NCBI RefSeq assembly: GCF_000775995.1
Contig: NZ_CP009227.1
Coordinates: 2,152,296 to 2,216,295 of the forward strand
Length of the DNA stretch: 64,000 bases
Direction: 5' to 3'
From: Treponema sp. OMZ 838
GTDB lineage: Bacteria; Spirochaetota; Spirochaetia; Treponematales; Treponemataceae
Shown here: positions 52,113-60,412 of the stretch, in pieces
How positions within the stretch are numbered: the stretch's first letter is position 1
Layout of the letters: each line of letters begins with the position of its first letter
The notes under the pieces: model-generated
What the model saw: only the letters and a program-made list of their open reading frames with translations
Database searches by the model: none
What the model was told of the DNA's origin: nothing
Made by a program: the position numbers and the translations under genes

Positions 52113-52148
52113 AAAAAGAACCATGGTTGCTTAAAAAGAACCATGGTT
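52113..52148. promoter_or_regulatory. Two AAAAAGAACCATGGTT operator-like repeats, 20-bp period
   Basis: AAAAAGAACCATGGTT at 52113-52128 and 52133-52148. Each contains the perfect palindrome AACCATGGTT (52119-52128, 52139-52148), 20 bp centre to centre (two helical turns). Located between the divergent adhesin and HTH membrane regulator genes. Confidence 0.65.
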
Positions 52149-52208
52149 ACGCTGTCCGGCATGGCTATAATCTTTGGGAAAGTCTAGAATTTTCACACTA
52201 TTTTTGAT

Positions 52209-52982
52209 ATGGTACTGCCGATTATGACTAAAAAACTAAGCCCTGATCGTCTGTTATATATTTTAAATGCCGGTATGATGACCTTTGCAATGATAATGAA
52301 TATCAAAGTAGCTATTCCATATGCATCTGTTATACCGTATATGAATTTAATTAAAGCTGGGTTGAACGCTTTTTGCGTGTGTCTTTCCATTATCCTTATC
52401 GTTCATCCCCAAAAAAAACTCTTAACCTACATTGTCTTTTTTGTCGAAGCAGGAAATGCCGTTCTTGTCGGCTTTATGGGAATCGGAACTTCGATGTTCT
52501 GTATCGGTATTATCCTCTGTTTTGTTAACGGAGAATTTGCCGTTAATCGGAGAAAAAAGGTGATATTGCTTGGTGTCTACTGGTTGCTGGTTACTATAAC
52601 AATCTATCCTGTCCTCGGATTTACATTCGTTATATTTGAAATCTTAGGGACACTATTCGGGCTTACTGCCTGCGCTGCATTGTATCAAAAACTCGAAGGA
52701 AAGCTTTCGTATCTTTTGTTGCCGAACGAAACGGTAACGACTGCCGTTACCCTGCCGCCGAAAGGTTCAACATTAAAATTATCGGATTATGAGCTTTCGG
52801 AGCGCCAAATCGCATTTATCCTCGGTTCGATTAAACACGGTGAAACTTACGAAACGCTGGGAAATCGCTATTATGTCAGCACCTCTGTGGTCAAAAAAGA
52901 CATGGCTGCAGCCTGTAAGTATTTCGGCGTCGCGAACCGAGAAGCGCTGCGAATTTTGCTTTTGCAATATAAGCTGGAGTAA
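52209..52982 (+). CDS. Membrane-bound HTH (LuxR-like) regulator
   Basis: A 257-aa protein: about six hydrophobic helices (~15-170) followed by a cytoplasmic C-terminal helix-turn-helix (~190-257: YELSERQIAFILGSIKHGETYETLGNRYYVSTSVVKKDMAAAC). The HTH has the spacing of LuxR/sigma-4-type domains. This one-component membrane-tethered design suggests envelope sensing. It is divergent from the adhesin gene; the tandem palindromes between them are the obvious operator candidates. The start may be 52209 or 52224 (MTKKLSPDRLLY); neither has a clear ribosome-binding site. Confidence 0.75.
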   Translation: MVLPIMTKKLSPDRLLYILNAGMMTFAMIMNIKVAIPYASVIPYMNLIKAGLNAFCVCLSIILIVHPQKKLLTYIVFFVEAGNAVLVGFMGIGTSMFCIGIILCFVNGEFAVNRRKKVILLGVYWLLVTITIYPVLGFTFVIFEILGTLFGLTACAALYQKLEGKLSYLLLPNETVTTAVTLPPKGSTLKLSDYELSERQIAFILGSIKHGETYETLGNRYYVSTSVVKKDMAAACKYFGVANREALRILLLQYKLE

Positions 52983-53056
52983 CCGGCGCTGTACCCTGAT
53001 AATTTCTGTATGGTGTAGTGGTGTAGTAATCAATGGGGATTTCTCATAAAAGAGAA

Positions 53057-53869
53057 CTACGTCTGGGGACATCTAAAAGTTATACTTGAGTTTTTAGAGA
53101 TCCCCTGTAATATCTGATTGAGTAGATCGCCTGCAAGCAGAATACCGGCTGCGGCGGGTACCCATGAAACCGAGCTTGGCGGACGGCTGCGGACAGCGGG
53201 AACTTCCTTGGAATATAGTACCCGCAGCTTTTTTACTCCCCGTTTTTTTAGCAGTCCGCGCATGGTTTTACACAAGGGGCAAACGGCAGTATCGTAAATG
53301 TCGGCAAATTGAAATAAATCCGCGCGGAGCTTATTTCCGCAGCCCATTGCCGCTACGATTGGGATGCCGCGGTTTTCCGCCTCTGCTGCCAGTGCAACCT
53401 TGAGTGAAATCGTATCAACCGCATCGACAATACAATCGATGTCGGATAAAAAAGGTAAGAAAGAAAGAGAGCCGTCCGCATCGGGGAGAATGTGCTGAAC
53501 AACCTGATGCACCGTACACACCGGGTTTATATCGGCGATTCGTGCGGCGGCAGCAGCGGTTTTATACTGTCCGATGGTAGAGGTAAGCGCATAGAGCTGC
53601 CGGTTAAGGTTTGAAGGGCTTACCGTATCGCCGTCAACGAGATATAGTGTCCCGATACCGGCGCGTGCAAGGGCTTCAACCGTATACCCGCCGACACCGC
53701 CGATACCGAATACCGCGACCCGCAATTTTCGAAGCCGGTTAACCCCTTCCGTTCCGATAAGCGCTTTGCTCCGGATAAACAGCGGGTCAGGCTCGTCCTG
53801 CATATCCATACCGATATTGTGCGTATCATATGAACTGCGCACAGCGCTCTTGCGATCAGAGTCAGTCAA
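53057..53869 (-). CDS. tcdA: tRNA threonylcarbamoyladenosine dehydratase TcdA
   Basis: E1/ThiF-like enzyme that dehydrates t6A37 to the cyclic ct6A form in tRNA, ATP-dependent. Features: RSKALIGTEGVNRLRKLRVAVFGIGGVGGY (nucleotide-binding GxGGVG), LVDGDTVSPSNLNRQL, CIVDAVDTISLK, and a C-terminal CPLCKTMRGLLKKRGV segment with the TcdA-type CxxC, then EVPAVR. 270 aa, normal for the family. The last gene of ruvC-mraY-tcdA (3-nt gap to mraY). Confidence 0.92.
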   Translation of the reverse strand: MTDSDRKSAVRSSYDTHNIGMDMQDEPDPLFIRSKALIGTEGVNRLRKLRVAVFGIGGVGGYTVEALARAGIGTLYLVDGDTVSPSNLNRQLYALTSTIGQYKTAAAAARIADINPVCTVHQVVQHILPDADGSLSFLPFLSDIDCIVDAVDTISLKVALAAEAENRGIPIVAAMGCGNKLRADLFQFADIYDTAVCPLCKTMRGLLKKRGVKKLRVLYSKEVPAVRSRPPSSVSWVPAAAGILLAGDLLNQILQGISKNSSITFRCPQT

Positions 53870-53872
53870 AGC

Positions 53873-54931
53873 TTAGCGGATTTTGAATAGGACTGCAAAT
53901 ACGGCAAGCGTAATCAGCAGTTGTAAAATAAGGAATTTTATCAATACCTGCGTCGATGACCATTGAAGGTTTTTCCGCATATGGTCATGGAGCGGGAACC
54001 GAATATTCCTAAAAATACGGATATGAAAAAAGCGTAATAACGCCACTTTAACAAGGCCTGTGCCGCCGTTGAGCAGAATCATTCCACTGGTCATTAACAG
54101 CAAGAAGGGATTGCCCGAAATAATAACCAATACGCCGATAAAAAAGCCGAGTGCGCGGGAACCGGCATCTCCCATCATCACCTTACTTGGATAGGCATTG
54201 TGCCACAGGTATCCCATCAGTACACCGGAAAGACTAAAGCAGATAAGCGCCCACTGCGCGCCATCTACCCGATGCGGAATAAGCAGATATTCCGAAACTT
54301 TTACGTTCCCGATAATAAAATAGAAGACCATACCAAGCGAAATAAGCGCCATCAAAATGAGGGTTCCGGAAAGTCCGTCTACTCCATCGGTACAGTTTGT
54401 CGTATTGATAGAAAACCATAAAATTAAAACGGAAACCGTAAAAAATACGGCAGGATGTACCGCGATACTTTGACTCATAAACGGAATCCAGTAAGAAATG
54501 GAATCGTCAAAATACCAATGAAAGAGCACTGTCGCAGTAATCAGCGACAACACTAAATCCAATGCGCCTTTCCGGTATTCTCCCCACGGATTAACCGACC
54601 GGTCGTCAAGATAGCCGGTGAGCATCACCAACCATGTTAAAACCAGTACCGCTATTTGCGTACCCGAAGGCATGATCAGCAGAAAAATCATAACGACAAA
54701 AATCGTAATAAATACGACCCCGCCGCCGGTCGGTTTTCCTTTTGCTGCCTCAGGAGAAATACCGAATTCCTTTCCTCTGTCTTTCGGTAAACGGGCATAA
54801 AAGCACGGTAAAATGAATACCGTTAAAAAAAAGCCTACATAAAATGAAATTGAAATAAGTACGAGATATGATTGTAAAAGCCGCATGGGGCCGTAGAATG
54901 AAGAAAGAAGCCCCGATAAATAAAAAAGCAT
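53873..54931 (-). CDS. mraY: Phospho-N-acetylmuramoyl-pentapeptide-transferase
   Basis: Integral membrane enzyme that makes lipid I in peptidoglycan synthesis (UDP-MurNAc-pentapeptide + undecaprenyl phosphate). A 352-aa polytopic protein with the family motifs GKPTGGGVVF, YLDDRSVNPWGE, NTTNCTDGVDGLSG, LWHNAYPSKVMMGDAGSRALG (catalytic Asp loop) and FPLHDHMRKN (histidine-rich cytoplasmic loop in family members). Ten hydrophobic segments. The start MLFYLSGLL fits the family. In an operon with ruvC and tcdA. Confidence 0.92.
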   Translation of the reverse strand: MLFYLSGLLSSFYGPMRLLQSYLVLISISFYVGFFLTVFILPCFYARLPKDRGKEFGISPEAAKGKPTGGGVVFITIFVVMIFLLIMPSGTQIAVLVLTWLVMLTGYLDDRSVNPWGEYRKGALDLVLSLITATVLFHWYFDDSISYWIPFMSQSIAVHPAVFFTVSVLILWFSINTTNCTDGVDGLSGTLILMALISLGMVFYFIIGNVKVSEYLLIPHRVDGAQWALICFSLSGVLMGYLWHNAYPSKVMMGDAGSRALGFFIGVLVIISGNPFLLLMTSGMILLNGGTGLVKVALLRFFHIRIFRNIRFPLHDHMRKNLQWSSTQVLIKFLILQLLITLAVFAVLFKIR

Positions 54932-54969
54932 TGGAACAGTATATACAGCCCATATAAAAAAAACAACCC

Positions 54970-55470
54970 TTAGGTAGGTACTGTATTTACGTATGTAATC
55001 GCCGCCGCCAGCGCATCGGCGGCATGGTCGGGTTTCGGTATCGTTTTAAGGCCGAGCAATAACTGTACCGTGAGCTGTACTTGCTGCTTTTCCGCCTGCG
55101 CAATGCCGGTAACTGCTTTTTTAATAGCATTCGGCGCGTATTGAAAGACAGGAACGCCTGCCTGCGCTAAGGCAAGCAGCGTTACGCCGCGCGCCTCCGA
55201 AACACTCAACGCGCTCGTTACGTTTTTTGCGAAATAGAGCGTTTCGATACCGGCGGCAGCAGGTTGGTATGTGCGGATAAGCTCCGTAAGCCGGTCAAAG
55301 ACAATGAGCAGCCGGTCCCCCTGTACCTGTCCCGCTTCCGTTTGAATAACACCGTAATCGATACAGCGCATCCTGCTGCCGGACACCGTAATAATGCCGT
55401 AGCCGGTAGAGGCAAGCCCGGGGTCGATCCCCATGATAATCCGTCCTGCGGCTGTCCGCTTTTCCGTCAT
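54970..55470 (-). CDS. ruvC: Holliday junction resolvase RuvC
   Basis: Resolves Holliday junctions in the RuvABC complex. A 166-aa RNase-H-fold nuclease with the four acidic positions: IMGIDPGLASTGYG (D), GIETLYFAKN (E), ALAQAGVPVFQYAPNAIKKAVTG, and KPDHAADALAAAIT (DxxD). The length is typical. 38 nt upstream of mraY, same direction. Confidence 0.94.
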   Translation of the reverse strand: MTEKRTAAGRIIMGIDPGLASTGYGIITVSGSRMRCIDYGVIQTEAGQVQGDRLLIVFDRLTELIRTYQPAAAGIETLYFAKNVTSALSVSEARGVTLLALAQAGVPVFQYAPNAIKKAVTGIAQAEKQQVQLTVQLLLGLKTIPKPDHAADALAAAITYVNTVPT

Positions 55471-55551
55471 CTGCTCTATCTTCCTATCATCTTAACATTT
55501 GTTTACCCTGCATTGCAGAGCAATGGCGGATTGAAGCAGGCATTAGGTTTC

Positions 55552-55950
55552 CTAACTTTTCCAGTTTTCCAATTTTAAATATGGGATTTTTTCAAAGTGC
55601 TTCACATTGTTTGTTACCAGTGTTAAATCATTGTAAATTGCTGTTGCTGCAATCAATAAATCCATATCTTCAATTCGTATTCCATTGTTAAACATTTTTG
55701 CTTTTATATCGGCAAAAACTTCCATCACACCTTCGTTTAAGTCTTCAATCGGATAAAGTTCACGGATATGCCTTACTTTAATCATGTTTTGCTGTTCGTT
55801 TTGAGAACGCTTTGCTCCAAAAATCAGCTCTGCATAAGTGATCATTGAAATTGAAATGGGGATGTTCTTGTTCTCTTCAAATTTTATCAGAACCGACTTA
55901 TCTTTACGAAGAGCAAAAATTATTATATCCGTATCAATTAAATATGCCAT
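55552..55950 (-). CDS. vapC: VapC-type PIN-domain toxin
   Basis: A 132-aa PIN-domain ribonuclease. Acidic catalytic residues are in YLIDTDIIIFAL (D), TYAELIFGAKRS (E), IEDMDLLIAATAI (DxD) and LVTNNVKHFEKIP (T-N-N). It overlaps the end of the antitoxin gene by 17 nt, the classical vapBC arrangement. Family knowledge: cleaves tRNA/rRNA or mRNA under stress and is neutralised by the upstream antitoxin. Confidence 0.93.
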   Translation of the reverse strand: MAYLIDTDIIIFALRKDKSVLIKFEENKNIPISISMITYAELIFGAKRSQNEQQNMIKVRHIRELYPIEDLNEGVMEVFADIKAKMFNNGIRIEDMDLLIAATAIYNDLTLVTNNVKHFEKIPYLKLENWKS

Positions 55951-56212
55951 CTAATGCCTCAAATCTTGTAGAATTTACTCGCGAACTATAAATATCATCG
56001 ATTATTGCTTCTGTAGTTCGGCTATCTTCCCAAGAACCTGCAAGTTTTAAGAATTCTTCCGTGGCATTTTTTTGTTTTATGGGAATTGAAGTAAAATAAT
56101 CCTGTAAAATTGTAATAACTTGTTGACTGATTGAGCGGTTATCCAATTTCGCAACAAATTTTAGCCTATCATATAATCGATCATCTATATCGCGGACTTG
56201 TAACATTGCCAT
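55934..56212 (-). CDS. vapB: VapB/FitA-type ribbon-helix-helix antitoxin
   Basis: A 92-aa antitoxin. N-terminal ribbon-helix-helix (MLQVRDIDDRLYDRLKFVAKLDNRSISQQV); the C-terminal tail (EDSRTTEAIIDDIYSSRVNSTRFE) is expected to wrap the PIN toxin. GGAGG precedes the ATG. Probably autoregulates the operon with the toxin, as in this family. Confidence 0.88.
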   Translation of the reverse strand: MAMLQVRDIDDRLYDRLKFVAKLDNRSISQQVITILQDYFTSIPIKQKNATEEFLKLAGSWEDSRTTEAIIDDIYSSRVNSTRFEALDGIFN

Positions 56213-56290
56213 ATTGAACCTCCACTCATAACTATATAATGGAATACATGAAAAATCAATCAGATTTCATTATTTTACTCCTCAGCCCTC

Positions 56291-58048
56291 TTACAGTGCC
56301 TGTGTCCGTTCTTTTAAGAATGCACGATGTGCCTCATCCAAATGAGGTTCCAGCGCCGTGCGAACCGCTTGATTATAATCATTCAGCCACTTGAGTTCTT
56401 CGGGAAGCAGTAGCTCCTTCACCACCGGCCGTGTGTCGATCGGGCAGAGCGTCAGCGTTTCAAACTTCAAGAAGGTGCCGTACTCAGTCGTTTTCCATTC
56501 CTTTGTCAGTGTGAGGTTTTCGATGCGGATACCGTGACTGCCAGCGCAGTAAAAGCCGGGCTCGTTGGAGGTAATCATACCCGCCTTCATCGGAGCGTCC
56601 GTATAGCGGAGCCCGATATTCTGCGGCCCTTCGTGAACGGACAGCACATATCCGACGCCGTGTCCGGTACCGTGCTTATAGTCTTTACCGTATTTCCGGA
56701 GCGGATTGCGGGCAAGGATATCAAGCTTATAGCCGGTCGTGTTTTCGGGGAACTTTGCTAAGGCGAGCTGGATATGCCCTTTTAACACCAGTGTATAATC
56801 TTCTTTTTCTTCCGCGGTGAGCGAGCCGAGCGGGATGGTACGGGTAATATCCGTTGTTCCGTCTTTATATTGTCCGCCTGAGTCGAGCAGTAAAAAGCCT
56901 TTGGGTTGCAAGGTAGCGGCCGTTTCTTTTTTTGGCCCGTAGTGGATAATCGCCGCATTTGCTCCGTATCCGGCAATCGTGGTAAAGCTCGCTTCGATAA
57001 AGTCGGGCTGTTCGGCACGGAAGCGCAGCAGCTGTTCAGAAACATCCCATTCGGTAACGCCACTATCGGCATGATCTTCCACCCATTTGAGGATTTTGAC
57101 CATCGCGATGCCGTCTTTGAGGAATGCATTCCGGTAGTTTTTAATTTCGGTTTCGTTTTTCACCGCTTTCATCGAAGAAGTGATATTAAGGCCTTCTATG
57201 ATATTCGCCTTAATCTTGTTGCGTAAGAAGATATTTGTCCGTGCCGGATCAATGTAGACCGTACCCTGTAACTTTTCGGCATCGGCGAAAACCGCTTCGT
57301 AAGGAGCAACCGACACGCCTTCTTTTTCCAGCGCCGCCTTCACCTCATCCGTCATTTGCCGCGCGTCGATGTAAAGCCGTGTCCTCTGCATATCAACCAA
57401 GGCGTAGGCGGTAACAACCGGTGTGCATTCAATATCGTTGCCGCGGATATTAAAAAGGTAACAAACATCCTCCAAAGCCCCGATAACCGTTGCCTCCGCT
57501 TTCTTTTCCCGAAGCGCCGCGCGGACTTCTTTGATTTTTTCCGACGCGGATTTTCCCGTGTAGCGGACATCGAGTAAAAAGGCGGCGCTTAATACGGGCG
57601 CAGGCCGATCCATCCACATCTCCCCGATGAGATCACGGTCGATAACAAACTTCATATCGGGAAGCGACGAATTAAACTGTGCAAACGAATTAACCGCCAT
57701 CACTTTCCCGTCCATACCGATCGTACTTCCCGCAGGAAGCGTCTGTGCAAGATATTCAAATACGGTCGGTACATTCGGTTCTCCGCTCTTTTGCAAGAAG
57801 ATGCCGCTTCCCTTCAATTCTTTTTCAGCCTGTAAAAAATACCGGCCGTCAGTCCATAAAAAGGCCTTGTCTTTTGTAACCAATACGGCGCCTGCAGAGC
57901 CGGTAAAGCCGGAAATAAAGACACGGGTCTTATCGTGTTCGGCAAGATATTCGCACTGATGCGGGTCGGCGGTGGGAATATAATACGCGTCGAAGCCGCA
58001 TTCCGCCATTTTATTGCGTAATACGTTAATACGTTCAGCTATTGTCAT
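56291..58048 (-). CDS. Xaa-Pro aminopeptidase P-type (M24B) peptidase
   Basis: A 585-aa cytoplasmic metallopeptidase that removes an N-terminal residue preceding proline. Two creatinase-like N domains (~1-310) precede the pita-bread catalytic domain. Metal ligands: LLLDSGGQYKDGTTDITRT (Asp, Asp), GTGHGVGYVLSVHEGPQNIG (His), ITSNEPGFYCAGSHGIRIENL (Glu) and FLKFETLTLCPID (Glu). The AGGAGA ribosome-binding site fits the start. The three-domain length is that of APP/PepP2-type enzymes rather than PepP. Confidence 0.93.
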   Translation of the reverse strand: MTIAERINVLRNKMAECGFDAYYIPTADPHQCEYLAEHDKTRVFISGFTGSAGAVLVTKDKAFLWTDGRYFLQAEKELKGSGIFLQKSGEPNVPTVFEYLAQTLPAGSTIGMDGKVMAVNSFAQFNSSLPDMKFVIDRDLIGEMWMDRPAPVLSAAFLLDVRYTGKSASEKIKEVRAALREKKAEATVIGALEDVCYLFNIRGNDIECTPVVTAYALVDMQRTRLYIDARQMTDEVKAALEKEGVSVAPYEAVFADAEKLQGTVYIDPARTNIFLRNKIKANIIEGLNITSSMKAVKNETEIKNYRNAFLKDGIAMVKILKWVEDHADSGVTEWDVSEQLLRFRAEQPDFIEASFTTIAGYGANAAIIHYGPKKETAATLQPKGFLLLDSGGQYKDGTTDITRTIPLGSLTAEEKEDYTLVLKGHIQLALAKFPENTTGYKLDILARNPLRKYGKDYKHGTGHGVGYVLSVHEGPQNIGLRYTDAPMKAGMITSNEPGFYCAGSHGIRIENLTLTKEWKTTEYGTFLKFETLTLCPIDTRPVVKELLLPEELKWLNDYNQAVRTALEPHLDEAHRAFLKERTQAL

Positions 58049-58077
58049 AGTGATCTCCTTTGTAAATCAATTTAAAA

Positions 58078-58108
58078 TAACCTCAAAAATTGAGTTTTTT
58101 AGAGGTTA
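58078..58108 (-). terminator. Terminator of the glucosaminidase/guaA transcript
   Basis: TAACCTC (58078-58084) pairs perfectly with GAGGTTA (58102-58108), extended by an A/T inner stem. On the minus strand the stem is followed by TTTTAAATT. Lies 15 nt past the stop at 58124. Confidence 0.7.
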
Positions 58109-58123
58109 CCGGTTATATTTTCG

Positions 58124-58729
58124 TTACAACCCTGCGTACATACGGCGCAGTAGCTGGTCTATTTTATGCCCGTAAGCGGGATCCGATGCCCACGTTCCGG
58201 CAAGGTTATAAATATGCGGCGCCTTGCCTTTCGGGTTTACATAGCGATAACGAGGATCTACGGATGGAAGTTTGAGCGGTTCGGCGCTGGCGTATGCTTT
58301 TAGATGCTGAATATGCGCTCTGACTCCCGTTTGCTCGTCGGGAAACACCAAACCCGGATTTTCGGCATTGATCGCGCCGAGTCCGCAAAAATTGTTCATG
58401 TCTGCGGTTACCAATCCGCCGAACTGTAAAAAGCCGGTTTCCAAACACATCTGTGCAAAAGCGATATCGGCATTTATTCCTTCAGCTGAGGATTCTTTCA
58501 CATAATACCCTGCCAACCGCTCGACTTTTTCCTGATCAACTTCTTCTGTTTGCGCTAATGCGGTTTGCATTAAAAAGAACGAAACGAGTTGTTCCTGCGT
58601 CATGCGTCCGGTACCCATAATCGCTTTAGGAATGGACGGGGGAACCGACCTGCATGAAAAGCAGAGAAATAGCGAAATAAGAGCAAGAAAAAGAAAAAGT
58701 CGTTTTATATGAAGGGTTTTGATATTCAT
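58124..58729 (-). CDS. Glucosaminidase-domain lipoprotein
   Basis: A ~201-aa lipoprotein. The start at 58729 (MNIKTLHIKRLFLFLALISL) is used; the lipobox reads FLCFSC. The glucosaminidase fold covers ~45-200 with the predicted catalytic Glu in AQMCLETGFLQFGG and NFCGLGAINAENPGLVFPDEQTGVRAHIQHLKAY. Such enzymes cleave peptidoglycan glycan strands in the periplasm. It follows guaA by 10 nt and shares its terminator. The longer upstream start (58783) would overlap guaA and is unlikely. Confidence 0.85.
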   Translation of the reverse strand: MNIKTLHIKRLFLFLALISLFLCFSCRSVPPSIPKAIMGTGRMTQEQLVSFFLMQTALAQTEEVDQEKVERLAGYYVKESSAEGINADIAFAQMCLETGFLQFGGLVTADMNNFCGLGAINAENPGLVFPDEQTGVRAHIQHLKAYASAEPLKLPSVDPRYRYVNPKGKAPHIYNLAGTWASDPAYGHKIDQLLRRMYAGL

Positions 58730-58739
58730 ACGGATGGCG

Positions 58740-60287
58740 TTACTCCCATTCAATGGTGGCGGGCGGCTTGGGCGTAATGTCATACACTACGCGGTTGATG
58801 CCTTTGACTTCGTTGATGATGCGGAGCGTAATCTTCTGCAGCAGCGGATACGGAATTTCCGCGACCTCAACCGTCATCGCATCGACGGAAGTTACCGCCC
58901 GTAGTGCTATCAGGTTGTCATACGTTCTGCCATCTCCCATAGCGCCGACCGTGCGGACATTGGGGAATACGGTAAAATACTGCCAAATAGAATCCGCCAA
59001 GCCCGCCTGCGCAATCTCTTCGCGGAGGATGGCATCGCTTTCGCGCACCCAATGCAGCCGTTCGGGGGTGATTTCTCCTAAGATACGCACCGCAAGTCCC
59101 GGGCCGGGGAAGGGCTGCCGCTTGACTAATTCATCGGGAATACCAAGCGCCGTGCCGAGCGCCCGTACCTCATCCTTAAACAGCATCCGCAGCGGTTCAA
59201 TCAATTCTTTAAAGTCGATATTTTTGGGAAGTCCGCCGACATTGTGATGGGATTTTATGACCGCCGCTTTTTTACTGCCGCCGGATTCAATAACATCGGG
59301 ATAGATGGTTCCTTGTACCAAAAAGTCAACCGTGCCGATCTTTTTCGCTTCTTCTTCAAAAACGCGGATAAATTCTTCACCGATAATCTTCCGCTTGCGT
59401 TCGGGTTCGGTTACTCCGGCAAGTTTTTTTAAGAACCGCTTGGAGGCATCCACATGGATGATGTTAAGACCGAGTGTTTCACGGTATGTTTTTAATACTT
59501 GTGCAGCTTCGTCTTTGCGTAAAAGACCGTGATCGACAAAGATACAGGTAAGCTGATCGCCGACAGCCTTATGCACCAGTACCGAAGCGACGGAGGAATC
59601 AACTCCGCCCGACAGAGCCGAAATAACCTTTTTGTTGCCGACCTTTTGTTTTATTTCTTGAATGACCGAATCGGCGGCGGTTGCGGCGTTCCATACTTCG
59701 GTACATCCGCAAATGCCGCGCACAAAGTTTTTGAGCATTTGTGTGCCGTATACGGAGTGTAATACTTCGGGATGGAATTGTACGCCGTAGCACCCGCGTT
59801 CGGTGTTCGCCATAGCGGCGATAGGACAGTTATCCGTTTTCGCAATGGTTGTAAACCCTTCGGGGAGGGCGGATACGCTGTCGTTGTGGCTCATCCACAC
59901 GATGGAGTCTGCCGGACAATCTTTCCAGAGCGCTGCACCTGCCGAATCTCCGCTGGTGTAGAGCTTGGTTTTACCGAATTCGCTTTTTTCTGCCGGCTGC
60001 ACTTTTCCGCCGAGCAAATACGTCATCAGCTGCATTCCGTAACAGATACCCAACACCGGTACCCCTAAGTTGAATATTTCAGGATTGCAGGTTGCCGCAT
60101 CATCGGCATACACGGAGTCGGGCGCTCCGGATAAGATGATTCCCTTTAAAGAAATACTTTGTATACGGGTAAGCTCTGCGTCGAAAGGAAGTACTTCACA
60201 ATAAACACCGCATTCGCGGATACGGCGGGCAATGAGCTGAATATACTGCCCTCCGAAATCAAGGATAATAATTTTTTCTGTGTGCAT
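58740..60287 (-). CDS. guaA: GMP synthase (glutamine-hydrolysing)
   Basis: Converts XMP to GMP with ATP and glutamine-derived ammonia. A 515-aa two-domain enzyme: class I amidotransferase ([15 protein letters not shown] with the nucleophilic Cys; FHPEV for the His/Glu), ATP-pyrophosphatase [13 protein letters not shown], and a C-terminal dimerisation domain ([35 protein letters not shown]). The last motif is the standard GuaA terminus. The promoter places its +1 at the ATG. Confidence 0.97.
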   Translation of the reverse strand: MHTEKIIILDFGGQYIQLIARRIRECGVYCEVLPFDAELTRIQSISLKGIILSGAPDSVYADDAATCNPEIFNLGVPVLGICYGMQLMTYLLGGKVQPAEKSEFGKTKLYTSGDSAGAALWKDCPADSIVWMSHNDSVSALPEGFTTIAKTDNCPIAAMANTERGCYGVQFHPEVLHSVYGTQMLKNFVRGICGCTEVWNAATAADSVIQEIKQKVGNKKVISALSGGVDSSVASVLVHKAVGDQLTCIFVDHGLLRKDEAAQVLKTYRETLGLNIIHVDASKRFLKKLAGVTEPERKRKIIGEEFIRVFEEEAKKIGTVDFLVQGTIYPDVIESGGSKKAAVIKSHHNVGGLPKNIDFKELIEPLRMLFKDEVRALGTALGIPDELVKRQPFPGPGLAVRILGEITPERLHWVRESDAILREEIAQAGLADSIWQYFTVFPNVRTVGAMGDGRTYDNLIALRAVTSVDAMTVEVAEIPYPLLQKITLRIINEVKGINRVVYDITPKPPATIEWE

Positions 60288-60292
60288 AGTGT

Positions 60293-60321
60293 ACTATATC
60301 AGTGTATGACTTGTTAGACAA
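60293..60321 (-). promoter_or_regulatory. guaA promoter (near-leaderless)
   Basis: Minus strand TTGTCT (60316-60321), 17-nt spacer, TATAGT (60293-60298). The predicted +1 is within 1-2 nt of the ATG at 60287. Confidence 0.6.
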
Positions 60322-60412
60322 GGAGTCTTTCGATTAGAGGGCAAGACTTTCCGTTAGATTTTTACGTGAGTAAATACTTTATCCAAACCTCAATTTATGA
60401 TACTATCTCCGG

